Below are positions 9,022-17,710 of a stretch of 64,000 nt of DNA, piece after piece. Positions within the stretch are counted from its first letter, which is position 1. Every line of letters starts with the position of its first letter. The stretch is from an uncultured Akkermansia sp. Its GTDB lineage: Bacteria; Verrucomicrobiota; Verrucomicrobiia; Verrucomicrobiales; Akkermansiaceae. The DNA lies in NCBI GenBank assembly GCA_947626545.1, contig CANQSS010000002.1, positions 1-64,000 of the forward strand. Direction: 5' to 3'. The notes under the pieces are model-generated. The model did not search any database. It was not told where the DNA came from and saw nothing but the letters and a program-made list of their open reading frames with translations. The position numbers were made by a program, and so were the translations under genes.

Positions 9022-9678
9022 ATGAAAAAGACAGCTATTACATTATTGGCGTGTGCTGCGCTCGGCGTCGCATACGGACAGGAAGAGCAGCAGAAGAGCG
9101 GATTCGGTCTCGAACTGAACGCCGCTTACAACTTCGCGCTGAAGGATATCTCGAAAGCTGAAGAAGGGGTGCCTGCTTTCAAGGTGGATACATATGGCGT
9201 GGATTTGACCGCCTTCTACGCCTTCAACGAACATCATGCCGTGAATATCCGCTTTGGCTATGCAACGGGCGATGATGAGCATACTTTGTATGATTCATAC
9301 AATGGAATCGTGATTTCGGATAATATAAAGGTGGAGGTACAGAATATCTACATTATGCCCGGATATCGCCTGAAGACTTCTTTGAACGACTCCTTGAGTT
9401 TCTTCGGTGGTGTCAATGTGGGTCTCGCTCAGACAAAAGGAAAAATTGAGGAAAGTTTTGTGGGAGAAAGCTACAGCGAGAGCAAGAGCAAATGGGGCTT
9501 CGCATGGAGCGCGGAAGTCGGATTGGCGCAGAAAATTGCCAATACTGGATCCGTGACCCTTTCCGTACAGCTTATGCAGATGCTGGGACGCCCTGATTTC
9601 GGGGATGAGTACGAAAGCGCTAAGGCAGAGAGCCAACTCAACCTCGGCGTGCGGCTGGGTTACAGCTGCCAGTTCTGA
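9022..9678 (+). CDS. Small outer-membrane beta-barrel protein
   Basis: The 218-residue product starts MKKTAITLLACAALGVAYG, a clear signal peptide. An upstream in-frame ATG at 8929 is rejected because it would read through the promoter cassette. The mature part is made of alternating amphipathic strands (VDTYGVDLTAFYAFNEHHAVNIRFGYATG, IYIMPGYRLKTSLNDSLSFFGGVNVGLA, WGFAWSAEVGLAQKI) and ends in Phe (LGYSCQF), the usual terminal residue of Bam-inserted barrels. Roughly eight strands would fit an OmpA/OmpW-like barrel. It stands alone, has a candidate invertible promoter immediately upstream and a terminator downstream. Specific function is unknown. Confidence 0.85.
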   Translation: MKKTAITLLACAALGVAYGQEEQQKSGFGLELNAAYNFALKDISKAEEGVPAFKVDTYGVDLTAFYAFNEHHAVNIRFGYATGDDEHTLYDSYNGIVISDNIKVEVQNIYIMPGYRLKTSLNDSLSFFGGVNVGLAQTKGKIEESFVGESYSESKSKWGFAWSAEVGLAQKIANTGSVTLSVQLMQMLGRPDFGDEYESAKAESQLNLGVRLGYSCQF

Positions 9679-9700
9679 GGAAGCAGTCAGCAAAAATCAC

Positions 9701-9736
9701 AAAGCAGGCGGGGTTTCGCGAAGCCTCGCCTGCTTT
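9701..9736. terminator. Bidirectional intrinsic terminator
   Basis: AAAGCAGGCG (9701-9710) pairs perfectly with CGCCTGCTTT (9727-9736) and the loop region adds further pairs. T-rich sequence follows on the right and A-rich on the left. It sits between the beta-barrel gene and the convergent RND pump gene and could serve both. Confidence 0.8.
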
Positions 9737-9825
9737 CTTTCGGGATGCGATGATGATATGTTGTTTGAGGGAGGCATTAATCGTTCGCCGATAGGAGCAT
9801 CCGAGGAGCCCTTCTTTTTCCACGA

Positions 9826-12800
9826 TTATTGGCTCTCCCTGAGGTAGGGAGCAGAGATTTTATAGACGGCAGGGAGGACGAGGAGGTTGAGGATAGTGGC
9901 GCTGATGAGGCCTCCGAGCTGGACAACGGCGAGGGGGGCGAGAAGTTCACCTCCGGGTTGGTTCCCTGCAAAGACGAGGGGAAGGAGACCGAGGATGGTA
10001 GTGAGGGACGTCATCATGATGGGCACCACCCGCTCAAGGGAGCCGATGCGGATAGCCGTCTCAGGGGCATTGCCCTCCCTCTCCAGCGAGCGGTAACGGT
10101 TCAGCAGGATAAGCCCGGAGCGGATGGCAAAGCCGATCACCGTCACAAAGCCGACGAGGGAGCTCACGGAGAGGATGGGTGGGATGTAGGCGGAGCCGTG
10201 CAGAAGCGAGGAAAGGGTATCCGGCGAGGCGAGAAACACCGCCGCAATGCCGCCCACGAGACAGAGCGGAATGTTGATGAGCGTGATGAGCGCACGCCGC
10301 ATGCCTCCCAATGAACCGGCCAGAAGCATCACGATGAGCACGCAGACGATGCCGCCGACGATGAGCAGCCGCATTTGGGCTTGCTCGCGACTCTTGATGG
10401 TGCCGGAGTAATCCACACTACAGCCGAGTTCATGCATGGCGGGTTCAAGCTTCTCGCGGCAGGCGCGTGCCAGATCACCCGTGTTGGAGTTCGGCGCGGG
10501 ATTGCAGGAGATCATTGCCTTTCGCAGTGAATTATCGCGTAGAATGAGATTGGTGACCTCCTCGCGATACACTTGTGCAGCATCGCCGAGACGAAGGGCT
10601 CGTCCGCCGGGGGCGACGAGTTGCAGATTGCGGATGTCATCCACACTGCGGCGTAAAGCAGGATCAAGGCGCAACACGACATTCCAGTGGTCGAGATTGC
10701 GGGTGATAGAGCCGACGACAAGCCCGTTCAGCGCGGCAGAGACCTGCTGCGCGGCGTCGGCCATGGAGAGACCATAGGCAGCAAGCGCCTCGCGATTGTA
10801 ATTAATGCGGACGGAGTCCACGAGCACCTCGCGATTGGCGCGCGCATCCGCCACCTCCGGCATGGAAGAGAGAATCTGCGCGGCACGTTCAGCCGCCATG
10901 CGGATTTGCTCCAATTCAGTGCCGTAGATATTGATGGCTATTTCGGAGTTTGAGCCCGAGAGAGCCGAACTGATGCGATGGGCAAGAGGAAAGCCAATCA
11001 TGCCGCCGGCGCCCGGAATGCCGTGGATCACGCGGCGGATATCCTTTTGCAGCGTCTCCTGGTCGTGGGAGAGATCCACGCGCACCAACAGCTCGGAAGC
11101 GCTCACAGGCTCGGCATGCTCATCGTTCTCTGCGCGTCCCGTTCGCTGTGCCACACTTTTGACACCGGGAATTTTCCCCAGCTCAACCATCACGCGGTCC
11201 GAGATTCGCTGCGTCTCCGCCAGCGAGGTTCCCGGTACGGTATTCACAAAGACCGTGTAGCAGTCCTCATTGAAGGGGGGCAGGAAACTTGTGCCAAAGG
11301 TAGAGGCAAGCCAGAGAGCGGCAATGGTCAACAGCGTGAGGCAACCGACGACGGTGCGGGGGAAGCGCAGGCAAAACCCAAGGACTGGTCGGTAGAGACG
11401 CTTCGTGAGCTGTATAGTTTGAGATTCCCCGCCTTTTTGTCGCGAGGGCTTAAACCAAAGCGTACAGAGAGCGGGAACAAGAGTGAGCGCCACCAGAAGA
11501 GAAACCGCCATTGCCAGCATGTACGAAATGCCGAGGGGACGGTAGAACTGCCCCTCCAACCCGCTCAGGAACAGCAAGGGAGCGAATACAAGCAGGATGA
11601 TGACGGAGGAATAGGTAATGGAATTGATGATCTCCCCCTTGCTCTGCATCAGCACCTCAAAGCGTGATTTCTGCTGCTCGGGGGGCAAGACAGCATTCGC
11701 ATTCAGACTCCGCCACGCGATTTCCACGAAAATGATGGCGTTGTCAACCACATCTCCCACAGCCACAGCCAGACCGCCGAGCGTCATGATATTGACCGCC
11801 AGATCGAATGCAGGAAAGCACGCCATGCCGAGCAACACGGACAGGGGCATGGTGAGCAGGGTGATGATGGCCGTGCGTAAGTTGAGCAGGGTAAGCAGAA
11901 TGACCAGCATGACTACCCCGGCTGCAATGAGAAGCGTACGCTTCCCGTTCTCCATGGAAAGTGAAATGAAATCCGCTTGTCGGTACGCATCCGCATGCAG
12001 TTGCATGTTCTTCGGCAACTCGCTCTTGCGAAATTGCTCCAGCGTTGCTTCCAATTTCTCGGTGAGTTTGAGCGTGTTGGCTCCCGGCGCTTTCTGAACG
12101 GAGAGGATGACGGCCTGCTGCCCATTGAAACCGGCATTGCCGCGGCGCGGGGCTCCTTCGACCACAACCTTGGCCACGTCCTCCACGCGCAGCGTGCTGT
12201 CTGCGCGTCCCGGGATGGGAGTGCGCGCCAGGTGATCCGGCGTCATAGTTCGTGAGTCCTGCTGCACCGGAAGTTCCTGCCCCGAGACATCTTCCAGGTA
12301 TCCTGCCGGGGCTGTGCTGCCGGCGGATTCCAGAGCATTGCGCAAATCATCGAGCATCGTGCCGGACTGGCGCATCCTCTCGGGGTCATAAAGAACTTGG
12401 AACTCCGGAAGGCGTCCGCCCAGCACCGTAACTTGCCCCACTCCCGGGATAGCGAGCAGGCGATTGCGCAGGCGGTACTCTGCGACGCGCCGCATCTCCA
12501 GTGCATCTGCATCTCCGGTGATGGCAATGAGCATAATTTCCCCGGTTACGGAGACGATCGGAGCGATTTCTGTCTCTGCCTGGGACGGAAGGGAGCTTCG
12601 CACCACGGCAAGCCGCTCGGAGACGATCTGTCGCGCACGGTACACATCCGTGTTCCAGTCAAAATCCACCCACACAAAGGAAAGTCCTGCGCCGGAAGAA
12701 GAACGTACCTCCTTCACACCTGTCGTGCCGCGCAGGGCAGATTCCAGCGGGATGGAAATGTACTGCTCCACTTCCTCCGCGCTCAACCCCCCGGCCTCCG

Positions 12801-12948
12801 TTTGAATCGTGACACGTGGGACTTTCAACTCCGGAAATACATCCACGGGAAGCCGCCACACAACCAACGCGCTACATACGGCCAGGACGAGAGCCAGAAG
12901 AAGGACGGTCAATCTATTGCGCAGGCAGAAGGAGACGAGGAAGTTCAT
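9826..12948 (-). CDS. RND efflux pump, heavy-metal (CusA/CzcA-like) type
   Basis: At 1,040 residues it has the normal length of an RND inner-membrane pump. It begins with the typical first transmembrane helix and periplasmic entry (FCLRNRLTVLLLALVLAV, LPVDVFPELKVPRVTIQTEAGGLSAEEVEQYISIPLE). The central transmembrane block contains AVGDVVDNAIIFVEIAW, matching the proton-relay helix of HME-type pumps, and the second half repeats the fold. The pairing with a His-rich adaptor favours metal export (Cu, Ag, Zn or Co), but the substrate is not proven. It is the last gene of an outer-channel, adaptor, pump operon. Only 3 bp separate it from the adaptor, so expression should be coupled. Confidence 0.9.
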   Translation of the reverse strand: MNFLVSFCLRNRLTVLLLALVLAVCSALVVWRLPVDVFPELKVPRVTIQTEAGGLSAEEVEQYISIPLESALRGTTGVKEVRSSSGAGLSFVWVDFDWNTDVYRARQIVSERLAVVRSSLPSQAETEIAPIVSVTGEIMLIAITGDADALEMRRVAEYRLRNRLLAIPGVGQVTVLGGRLPEFQVLYDPERMRQSGTMLDDLRNALESAGSTAPAGYLEDVSGQELPVQQDSRTMTPDHLARTPIPGRADSTLRVEDVAKVVVEGAPRRGNAGFNGQQAVILSVQKAPGANTLKLTEKLEATLEQFRKSELPKNMQLHADAYRQADFISLSMENGKRTLLIAAGVVMLVILLTLLNLRTAIITLLTMPLSVLLGMACFPAFDLAVNIMTLGGLAVAVGDVVDNAIIFVEIAWRSLNANAVLPPEQQKSRFEVLMQSKGEIINSITYSSVIILLVFAPLLFLSGLEGQFYRPLGISYMLAMAVSLLVALTLVPALCTLWFKPSRQKGGESQTIQLTKRLYRPVLGFCLRFPRTVVGCLTLLTIAALWLASTFGTSFLPPFNEDCYTVFVNTVPGTSLAETQRISDRVMVELGKIPGVKSVAQRTGRAENDEHAEPVSASELLVRVDLSHDQETLQKDIRRVIHGIPGAGGMIGFPLAHRISSALSGSNSEIAINIYGTELEQIRMAAERAAQILSSMPEVADARANREVLVDSVRINYNREALAAYGLSMADAAQQVSAALNGLVVGSITRNLDHWNVVLRLDPALRRSVDDIRNLQLVAPGGRALRLGDAAQVYREEVTNLILRDNSLRKAMISCNPAPNSNTGDLARACREKLEPAMHELGCSVDYSGTIKSREQAQMRLLIVGGIVCVLIVMLLAGSLGGMRRALITLINIPLCLVGGIAAVFLASPDTLSSLLHGSAYIPPILSVSSLVGFVTVIGFAIRSGLILLNRYRSLEREGNAPETAIRIGSLERVVPIMMTSLTTILGLLPLVFAGNQPGGELLAPLAVVQLGGLISATILNLLVLPAVYKISAPYLRESQ

Positions 12949-12951
12949 GGC

Positions 12952-14256
12952 TCAATGCTCGTGTTCGTGGTCGTGCTCATGCTCCCCCTCGGTTCCACCC
13001 TCTTCGTGTCCATCGTGCTCATCCGCTTCGTGGAATTTGCCATCGGCGTGGAAGTGCCCCACTTTTTTGAGCCCCGTTGCCGAGGGGATACTGTACTTAA
13101 GTTCATAGCCGCCCTTGACGACGATTTTCTGCCCCGGCTTAAGACCTGCAACGGAAACCATCCCAGCGTGACTCTCCCCGGCGTGCACCTTTACCATGGC
13201 GTATTTTCCTTCCTTCAACTCGATGAAAACGACATCATCCGTTCCCACGCGCACGAGGGCAGATTCCGGGATACTCACCATGCCCGGCTCTGCAGGCGCG
13301 TTATACAGATCGATGCGGCAGAGCTGTCCGGCGCGTGCTTCCTGCGGCAGGGAGGACGGGGTGAAGTAGAGGCTTCTCGTTTGAGTGCCGGCGTTCACCT
13401 GGTCGGAGAGTCGCCATGTGCCCGTGAGCTGTACATTCTCCCTCCCTACAGGTAGAAAAGCGTGTACCTCCGCGATGCATGGGGTGTCGGCGGCATAGAG
13501 GGAACCGACAATTTCCATGGCGGCAGGGTCACTCATGGTGATAACCGACGCCCCCTGTTCTCCCCAGCTATTCTGGGTGGCAGCAATGTCGTTGACAATG
13601 CCGTCGGATTGCGCCCGAATGAGGAGAACGGGGAGACCGTTCTCCGTAATTTGCTCGGCATCCGGAGCGAGGGAGCGAAGGCGCGTTTGTGCGATGGAGA
13701 GTTCCCGTTCCGCACGGGCTGTTTCCGCTAACTTAAAAGAGAATTGTACTTCCAATTCGCTGTTTTTCGCACCGACTTCAGAAAGTTTCAAAGTACGCTC
13801 CCTCAGAGCAGAAAGTTCCGTTTTGCAGCGTTTCAGATCTGCTTCCGCACTCTCTACTGCTGCCGCTTGATCCGCGTAGATCGGTGAAGTAAGCTTGTAG
13901 AGCACATCTCCCTTCTTCACAGCTTGCGCACTCTTCACCAAGAGGTGAATCTTGCCGCTGCACGGAAGGGAATATGTCTGCATAGCATGCGCCGGTGCCG
14001 TGAGATAGCCGTAGAGCGAGCGCGAGAGGGAAAGTGTCGTTTCCGGGATTGTCTCCACCTGCAGGTTTACAATGTAGCGGGAGTACGAATCCACTTCGAC
14101 TACTTTTGCCTCGGCGGCGTGGTCGTGCCCGCTTGGGGCGGGATCTGCCTCCTGTCCGTGGAGAATCGGTGTGGCGAGTACAAGGTAAGAGCACAGCAGA
14201 GGAAGGCAACCGTGGGCTGCCTTCATCAGAGAAGATGTGAAGATGAGGTTACTCAT
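12952..14256 (-). CDS. Periplasmic adaptor of the RND efflux system (CusB/HlyD-like)
   Basis: The 434-residue protein has a signal peptide (SLMKAAHGCLPLLCSYLVLATPILHGQ), an early metal-binding stretch (SGHDHAAEAK), a biotinyl-lipoyl-like hairpin part (LPCSGKIHLLVKSAQAVKKGDVLYKL), a long helical hairpin (AAVESAEADLKRCKTELSALRERTLKLSEV) and membrane-fusion beta domains. The extreme C-terminus is His/Glu/Asp-rich (HDGHEEGG, EHEHDHEHEH), suggesting metal capture. It links the pump at 9826-12948 to the outer channel at 14294-15643. An in-frame internal Met after the first ten residues could be an alternative start. Confidence 0.88.
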   Translation of the reverse strand: MSNLIFTSSLMKAAHGCLPLLCSYLVLATPILHGQEADPAPSGHDHAAEAKVVEVDSYSRYIVNLQVETIPETTLSLSRSLYGYLTAPAHAMQTYSLPCSGKIHLLVKSAQAVKKGDVLYKLTSPIYADQAAAVESAEADLKRCKTELSALRERTLKLSEVGAKNSELEVQFSFKLAETARAERELSIAQTRLRSLAPDAEQITENGLPVLLIRAQSDGIVNDIAATQNSWGEQGASVITMSDPAAMEIVGSLYAADTPCIAEVHAFLPVGRENVQLTGTWRLSDQVNAGTQTRSLYFTPSSLPQEARAGQLCRIDLYNAPAEPGMVSIPESALVRVGTDDVVFIELKEGKYAMVKVHAGESHAGMVSVAGLKPGQKIVVKGGYELKYSIPSATGLKKVGHFHADGKFHEADEHDGHEEGGTEGEHEHDHEHEH

Positions 14257-14293
14257 TTTTATGCGTCGTTATGCCGGGTTCCCACGTGGCGAA

Positions 14294-15643
14294 TTATGTT
14301 TTAGAGGGCAAATTCCCGCTTTCGTGGTTAAGAGGTACGGGTGACTGCCCCCAAGGAGAGCCAATGCGGAGGAAAAACAGGGCGGTACGTACTTCCAGCA
14401 GCTGGGCAAGACAATCCAAATAAGCGAGCTTGCTCATGTAAGTCTCATGTCGCGTAGCGGCCAGAACGGTCAGGGCAACTTCCCCAAGTGTGTATAATTT
14501 TTCCTGGTTTTCCGCACTCTGCTGCAAGCTCAACAAACGTGCATACACGGCGCGGCAATGCTCGGTGAGCAGCTTTTGCCGAGCCGTAAGAGCATGCGCT
14601 TCCTGCAGCAATTCGTGCCACTGCCGAACGGTGCTTACTGCGGCCAATTGGCGTCCGCCGGCCGCACGAGCAATCGCTTCGCGGTTTCTGTTCCAGAGAG
14701 GCAGGGTAAAACCAACCGATAAAGTGAGCTTTTTGTCTCCGTCTTCCCTCGCGTACCCCGGAGAAATCTCGAGACTAGGGTATTGCTTTCGGATTTCCAT
14801 GCGCAGTTCCTCTTCAGTCGCTTTGTGCGCCACAAGAGCAGCGCAGATGCGTGGATGCCGCAGCAGTTCATCTTCACTCGGCGTCGGCATGGGTTCGGGC
14901 GGAGTGGCGGGCAGTTCGCCTCCGATTTCGATTTCGCCAACAGCCGGGTGCAGCCCCAGCATAGAAATGAGTTCCAAATGTCGTTGCTGATGATTCGTTT
15001 CCTCTTCCTGACGTTCTTTGACGACAGAGATAGAGCGTTGCTCCGCCTCATAGAGATCAGCGGGGGAAATCTCTCCCATCTCCTGCAAGCGCTTGAGGCT
15101 CTCCAATTCTGCTGCCACCATTTTCTCCCTCTGCCGCATGATAGCGAGTTTGGCATGCGCGGTTCGGATGAGATTCGCCAAGGTGTCAAGGCGCACGAGG
15201 TAGTCTTGCTCCATGGCGCTGAGTTCCTGCAAATCTCTGATGCTATACAGTTCTGCCACCCGTTTGGCAAGACGCGGCACGCCGGTCACAGGCAGACTAA
15301 GCGTGGGAGAGAGGGAGAAGTTGTACAAGCGCTCGGTGATATCCCTCTCGCCACCCAACTCGTAACTCGGATCTTCCCACAATCCCGCATAGCGTGCCGC
15401 CTTCCGCTTGTTTAACCAGCCAAGCCTTGCTTCCATCAGTTGCGGGTTGAAGAACAATCCAATGAGTCGCATACGCTGCTGTTTGAGCACACACCCCGTC
15501 GGCAATACCTCCTTCGAAATCGCCAACCATTGCTCGGTGTCACGTCGCAGGTCTACCGCTTGCGGTCGGTACGCCACACAGCTACCGATCGCCAGAGCGG
15601 TCAGGAGAACGAAGATACTCTTCTTCACGTTGCCTGCTTCCAT
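14294..15643 (-). CDS. TolC/CusC-family outer-membrane efflux channel
   Basis: The 449-residue protein starts MEAGNVKKSIFVLLTALAIGSC, a lipoprotein signal with Cys in the lipobox. Two long coiled-coil repeats follow (e.g. LSAMEQDYLVRLDTLANLIRTAHAKLAIMRQREKMVAAELESLKRLQEMGEISPADLYEAEQRS), as in TolC-family channels, with a proline-rich segment between them (LPATPPEPMPTPSEDE). It is the first gene of the efflux operon. A TTGAGT-16-TATAGT promoter can be seen about 18 nt before the start on the minus strand. A 37-bp gap separates it from the adaptor. Confidence 0.87.
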   Translation of the reverse strand: MEAGNVKKSIFVLLTALAIGSCVAYRPQAVDLRRDTEQWLAISKEVLPTGCVLKQQRMRLIGLFFNPQLMEARLGWLNKRKAARYAGLWEDPSYELGGERDITERLYNFSLSPTLSLPVTGVPRLAKRVAELYSIRDLQELSAMEQDYLVRLDTLANLIRTAHAKLAIMRQREKMVAAELESLKRLQEMGEISPADLYEAEQRSISVVKERQEEETNHQQRHLELISMLGLHPAVGEIEIGGELPATPPEPMPTPSEDELLRHPRICAALVAHKATEEELRMEIRKQYPSLEISPGYAREDGDKKLTLSVGFTLPLWNRNREAIARAAGGRQLAAVSTVRQWHELLQEAHALTARQKLLTEHCRAVYARLLSLQQSAENQEKLYTLGEVALTVLAATRHETYMSKLAYLDCLAQLLEVRTALFFLRIGSPWGQSPVPLNHESGNLPSKT

Positions 15644-15705
15644 GCGTACTCTACCCTAGCCACTATACCCTTTATCTTCACCAACTCAAGGTGAAAATAC
15701 GTCAA

Positions 15706-15938
15706 GGCAAACGCATTAGAAAATACGTTTTCCATTTACGACGTACGAGGTGCGATCTACGATTTATTGATAACGTGCGCATTGCGCAATTTTTTCGAAT
15801 CATCAGCGTATGAAGGGGCGTCTTTAGAGCCATCATCATGATGACCGCTTGTTGTTATGATTTTTGATACGTATAAACAATGAAATCAGGCTGCAAAAGC
15901 ATTTCCTTCGTTGATTGACTTCTCTCAAATGCGTTTGC
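15706..15938. repeat. Long dispersed element, copy 2 (about 233 bp)
   Basis: It starts with arm GGCAAACGCATT (15706-15717), an imperfect inner arm to 15733, and ends with AATGCGTTTGC (15927-15938), the reverse complement of the first arm. The whole element therefore has 12-bp terminal inverted repeats. The body matches copies at 8149 and 23353. No open frame of note lies inside, so it resembles a non-autonomous MITE. Confidence 0.8.
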
Positions 15939-15987
15939 ATCTCGTTCTCCCCAAAATTGGGTTGATCTCAAAATCGTGAACCACCAA

Positions 15988-16017
15988 GGGCGACCGCATT
16001 CTCTAATACGATCGCCC
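15988..16017. repeat. Diverged hairpin repeat after trigger factor
   Basis: GGGCGACCGCATT (15988-16000), loop CTCT, then AATACGATCGCCC (16005-16017) forms a strong stem with one mismatch. It is a GC-shifted relative of the GGCAAACGCATT hairpin. It lies 46 bp past the stop of the minus-strand trigger factor gene and could end that transcript. Confidence 0.6.
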
Positions 16018-16063
16018 CTCGTTACCCGCTCACAATCAGGGTCTATTTAACCCCTGTGAGTAC

Positions 16064-17380
16064 TCATTCGCCTTGCTGCTCTGCGGCGGGAAACACTTTC
16101 GCCTTCTTCACCAGTTGATCCATCACTTTGGAGGTAATGAGAGTGGAACGGATACCCATGATGCGGTTCTCCCTTTTCAACTTGCGGATGTAGGTCTTAA
16201 TATTGCTCTCACCGTCGCGCTTGGCCATACGGAAGATTTCGTTTGTGAGCTCACCGTCACTCACAGTGATTTTCTCCTTGTCCGCAATCTGTTGCAGAGC
16301 AAAGTACACGTGCAGCGATCGGATAGCATCCTCGCGCGCTTCATTGCGCAAACTGTCCGAATCCTCCTGGGGGTTAAAATTGCCGGCACGCATCGCAGCG
16401 TATCTCTTACGCCACAGCATCTCCTCAGTCTGACTTTTCACTAAACTTTCCGGTAGCGAGAAGTCCAGCTTGTCAGCCAAGTAATCGGTAATTTGGTCAG
16501 CCTTAGAGTCTTCATTGTTCCGCTCCTTGGAAGCCTTCATGTTTTTGCGCACTTCCTCACGCATTTCGTCCATGCTTTCACCCGGTACCAAATCTTTGAG
16601 CAATTCTATCGTAATCTCAGGCACTCGCTTCTCGAGTACCTGTTTCACATCGCAGGCAAATTGCATCTCTTTGCCCTGCAACTCAGCGATGGGGAAAGTG
16701 TCCGACAGTTTGTCATTGATGTCGCGATGCTCGCCCGGAGCTGCTCCCACCAATCCTGCACTCAATCCCGGCAAAAAGGTATCGGTGAGTGAGAGGCGAT
16801 AATCTTCACACCCCTCCATAAAGCCTACCTGCTTGCCGCAATATTCTGCTGTAGGCTTGCCCTCCACGCTAGTCTTGAAATCCAACACCACCATATCCTC
16901 CGCCGTAGCAGGGCGCTCGACCGGTTCGTGCGTCGCATTGCTCTCTGCGTACTTCTGAAGCGCCTCCTGCACTTCCTCATCGCCCACCTCCGTACTCCCC
17001 ACCGTCACCTCTATCCCCTCGTATTTCGGCAACTCAAAGGCTGGCAGGAGCGTCAAATTGCCGTGCGCTTCGTAAGCGCCCCCCTCTACCTCTTTCACCT
17101 CCATGTCAGAAAGGCTGAGAACACGGAGTTCCTTGTTCTCCTCGAACATCTTCTGCCGTGCATCCTCAGCAATCTGCTCTTTCAGCAACTCCTCAATCTC
17201 CTTGCCGAAGCGCTTGAGCAGCACGCTTGCCGGCACCTTGCCCGGACGGAATCCGTCCACTCGTGCAATCTGCCCGTAATTCGCCAGGAACTTTTTGCGC
17301 ATCACCTGCACCTCTTCCGCTGTAGCTACCGCGCCCAGCGTCGCCTCACAATCATTTTTCTTTTCAAGCGTGATCTCCAT
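16064..17380 (-). CDS. tig: Trigger factor, ribosome-associated chaperone
   Basis: The 438-residue length fits the family. The N-terminal ribosome-binding domain carries [18 protein letters not shown], the trigger-factor signature (usually GFRxGxxP). A PPIase-like domain follows ([19 protein letters not shown] near residue 165-190), then a helical C-terminal arm domain ([22 protein letters not shown]). On the minus strand a TTGCAA-16-TACAAT promoter lies about 35 nt before the start, so this message has a real leader, unlike many neighbours. No clp genes follow; the gene stands alone. Confidence 0.93.
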   Translation of the reverse strand: MEITLEKKNDCEATLGAVATAEEVQVMRKKFLANYGQIARVDGFRPGKVPASVLLKRFGKEIEELLKEQIAEDARQKMFEENKELRVLSLSDMEVKEVEGGAYEAHGNLTLLPAFELPKYEGIEVTVGSTEVGDEEVQEALQKYAESNATHEPVERPATAEDMVVLDFKTSVEGKPTAEYCGKQVGFMEGCEDYRLSLTDTFLPGLSAGLVGAAPGEHRDINDKLSDTFPIAELQGKEMQFACDVKQVLEKRVPEITIELLKDLVPGESMDEMREEVRKNMKASKERNNEDSKADQITDYLADKLDFSLPESLVKSQTEEMLWRKRYAAMRAGNFNPQEDSDSLRNEAREDAIRSLHVYFALQQIADKEKITVSDGELTNEIFRMAKRDGESNIKTYIRKLKRENRIMGIRSTLITSKVMDQLVKKAKVFPAAEQQGE

Positions 17381-17488
17381 ATCGGGGTAATGTTAAAGGA
17401 GCGCCCATTGTACCCCATGTTCTCCAAATTGCAAGCCCATTATGCGTCTGCCCTTCGCGCCGCTCGACTACCGCTCTTTCCCAATCAA

Positions 17489-17579
17489 CGGAGCGGGGGG
17501 GATTCGAACCCCCGGTACGGGTTTATGCCCGTACGACCATTTAGCAAACGGTTGCTTTCAGCCTCTCAGCCACCGCTCC
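17489..17579 (-). tRNA. tRNA-Ser (GCU)
   Basis: The minus strand folds into a class II tRNA: acceptor GGAGCGG paired with CCGCTCC, discriminator G, anticodon loop TTGCTAA with anticodon GCT, a long variable arm (CGTACGGG...CCCGTAC) and a normal TTCGAAT T-loop. CCA is not encoded. A TTGACG-17-TATACT promoter (17594-17622) lies upstream. Confidence 0.95.
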
Positions 17580-17593
17580 AGTCGTGCGCAGGT

Positions 17594-17622
17594 AGTATAA
17601 TGGTACTTGACCGAAACGTCAA
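17594..17622 (-). promoter_or_regulatory. Promoter of tRNA-Ser
   Basis: On the minus strand TTGACG (17617-17622) and TATACT (17594-17599) are separated by 17 bp, 14 nt before the tRNA. Confidence 0.7.
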
Positions 17623-17672
17623 CCGTAAAATGCGCCCCATTCCAAAAAAAATGCACCCGCACCAGTTTAGCA

Positions 17673-17701
17673 TTGACCTAATCCCTCGAAAAGAGCATAA
17701 T
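17673..17701 (+). promoter_or_regulatory. Promoter of malate dehydrogenase, leaderless
   Basis: TTGACC (17673-17678) and CATAAT (17696-17701) are 17 bp apart. Nine bases separate the -10 from the ATG at 17711, so transcription should begin at or next to the start codon. Confidence 0.65.
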
Positions 17702-17710
17702 GCCGCGCGT

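Noticed and set aside
16928-17710. Long N-terminal extension of malate dehydrogenase
   Set aside because: It would run antisense through trigger factor and through tRNA-Ser; the enzyme's own promoter and normal N-terminus start at 17711.
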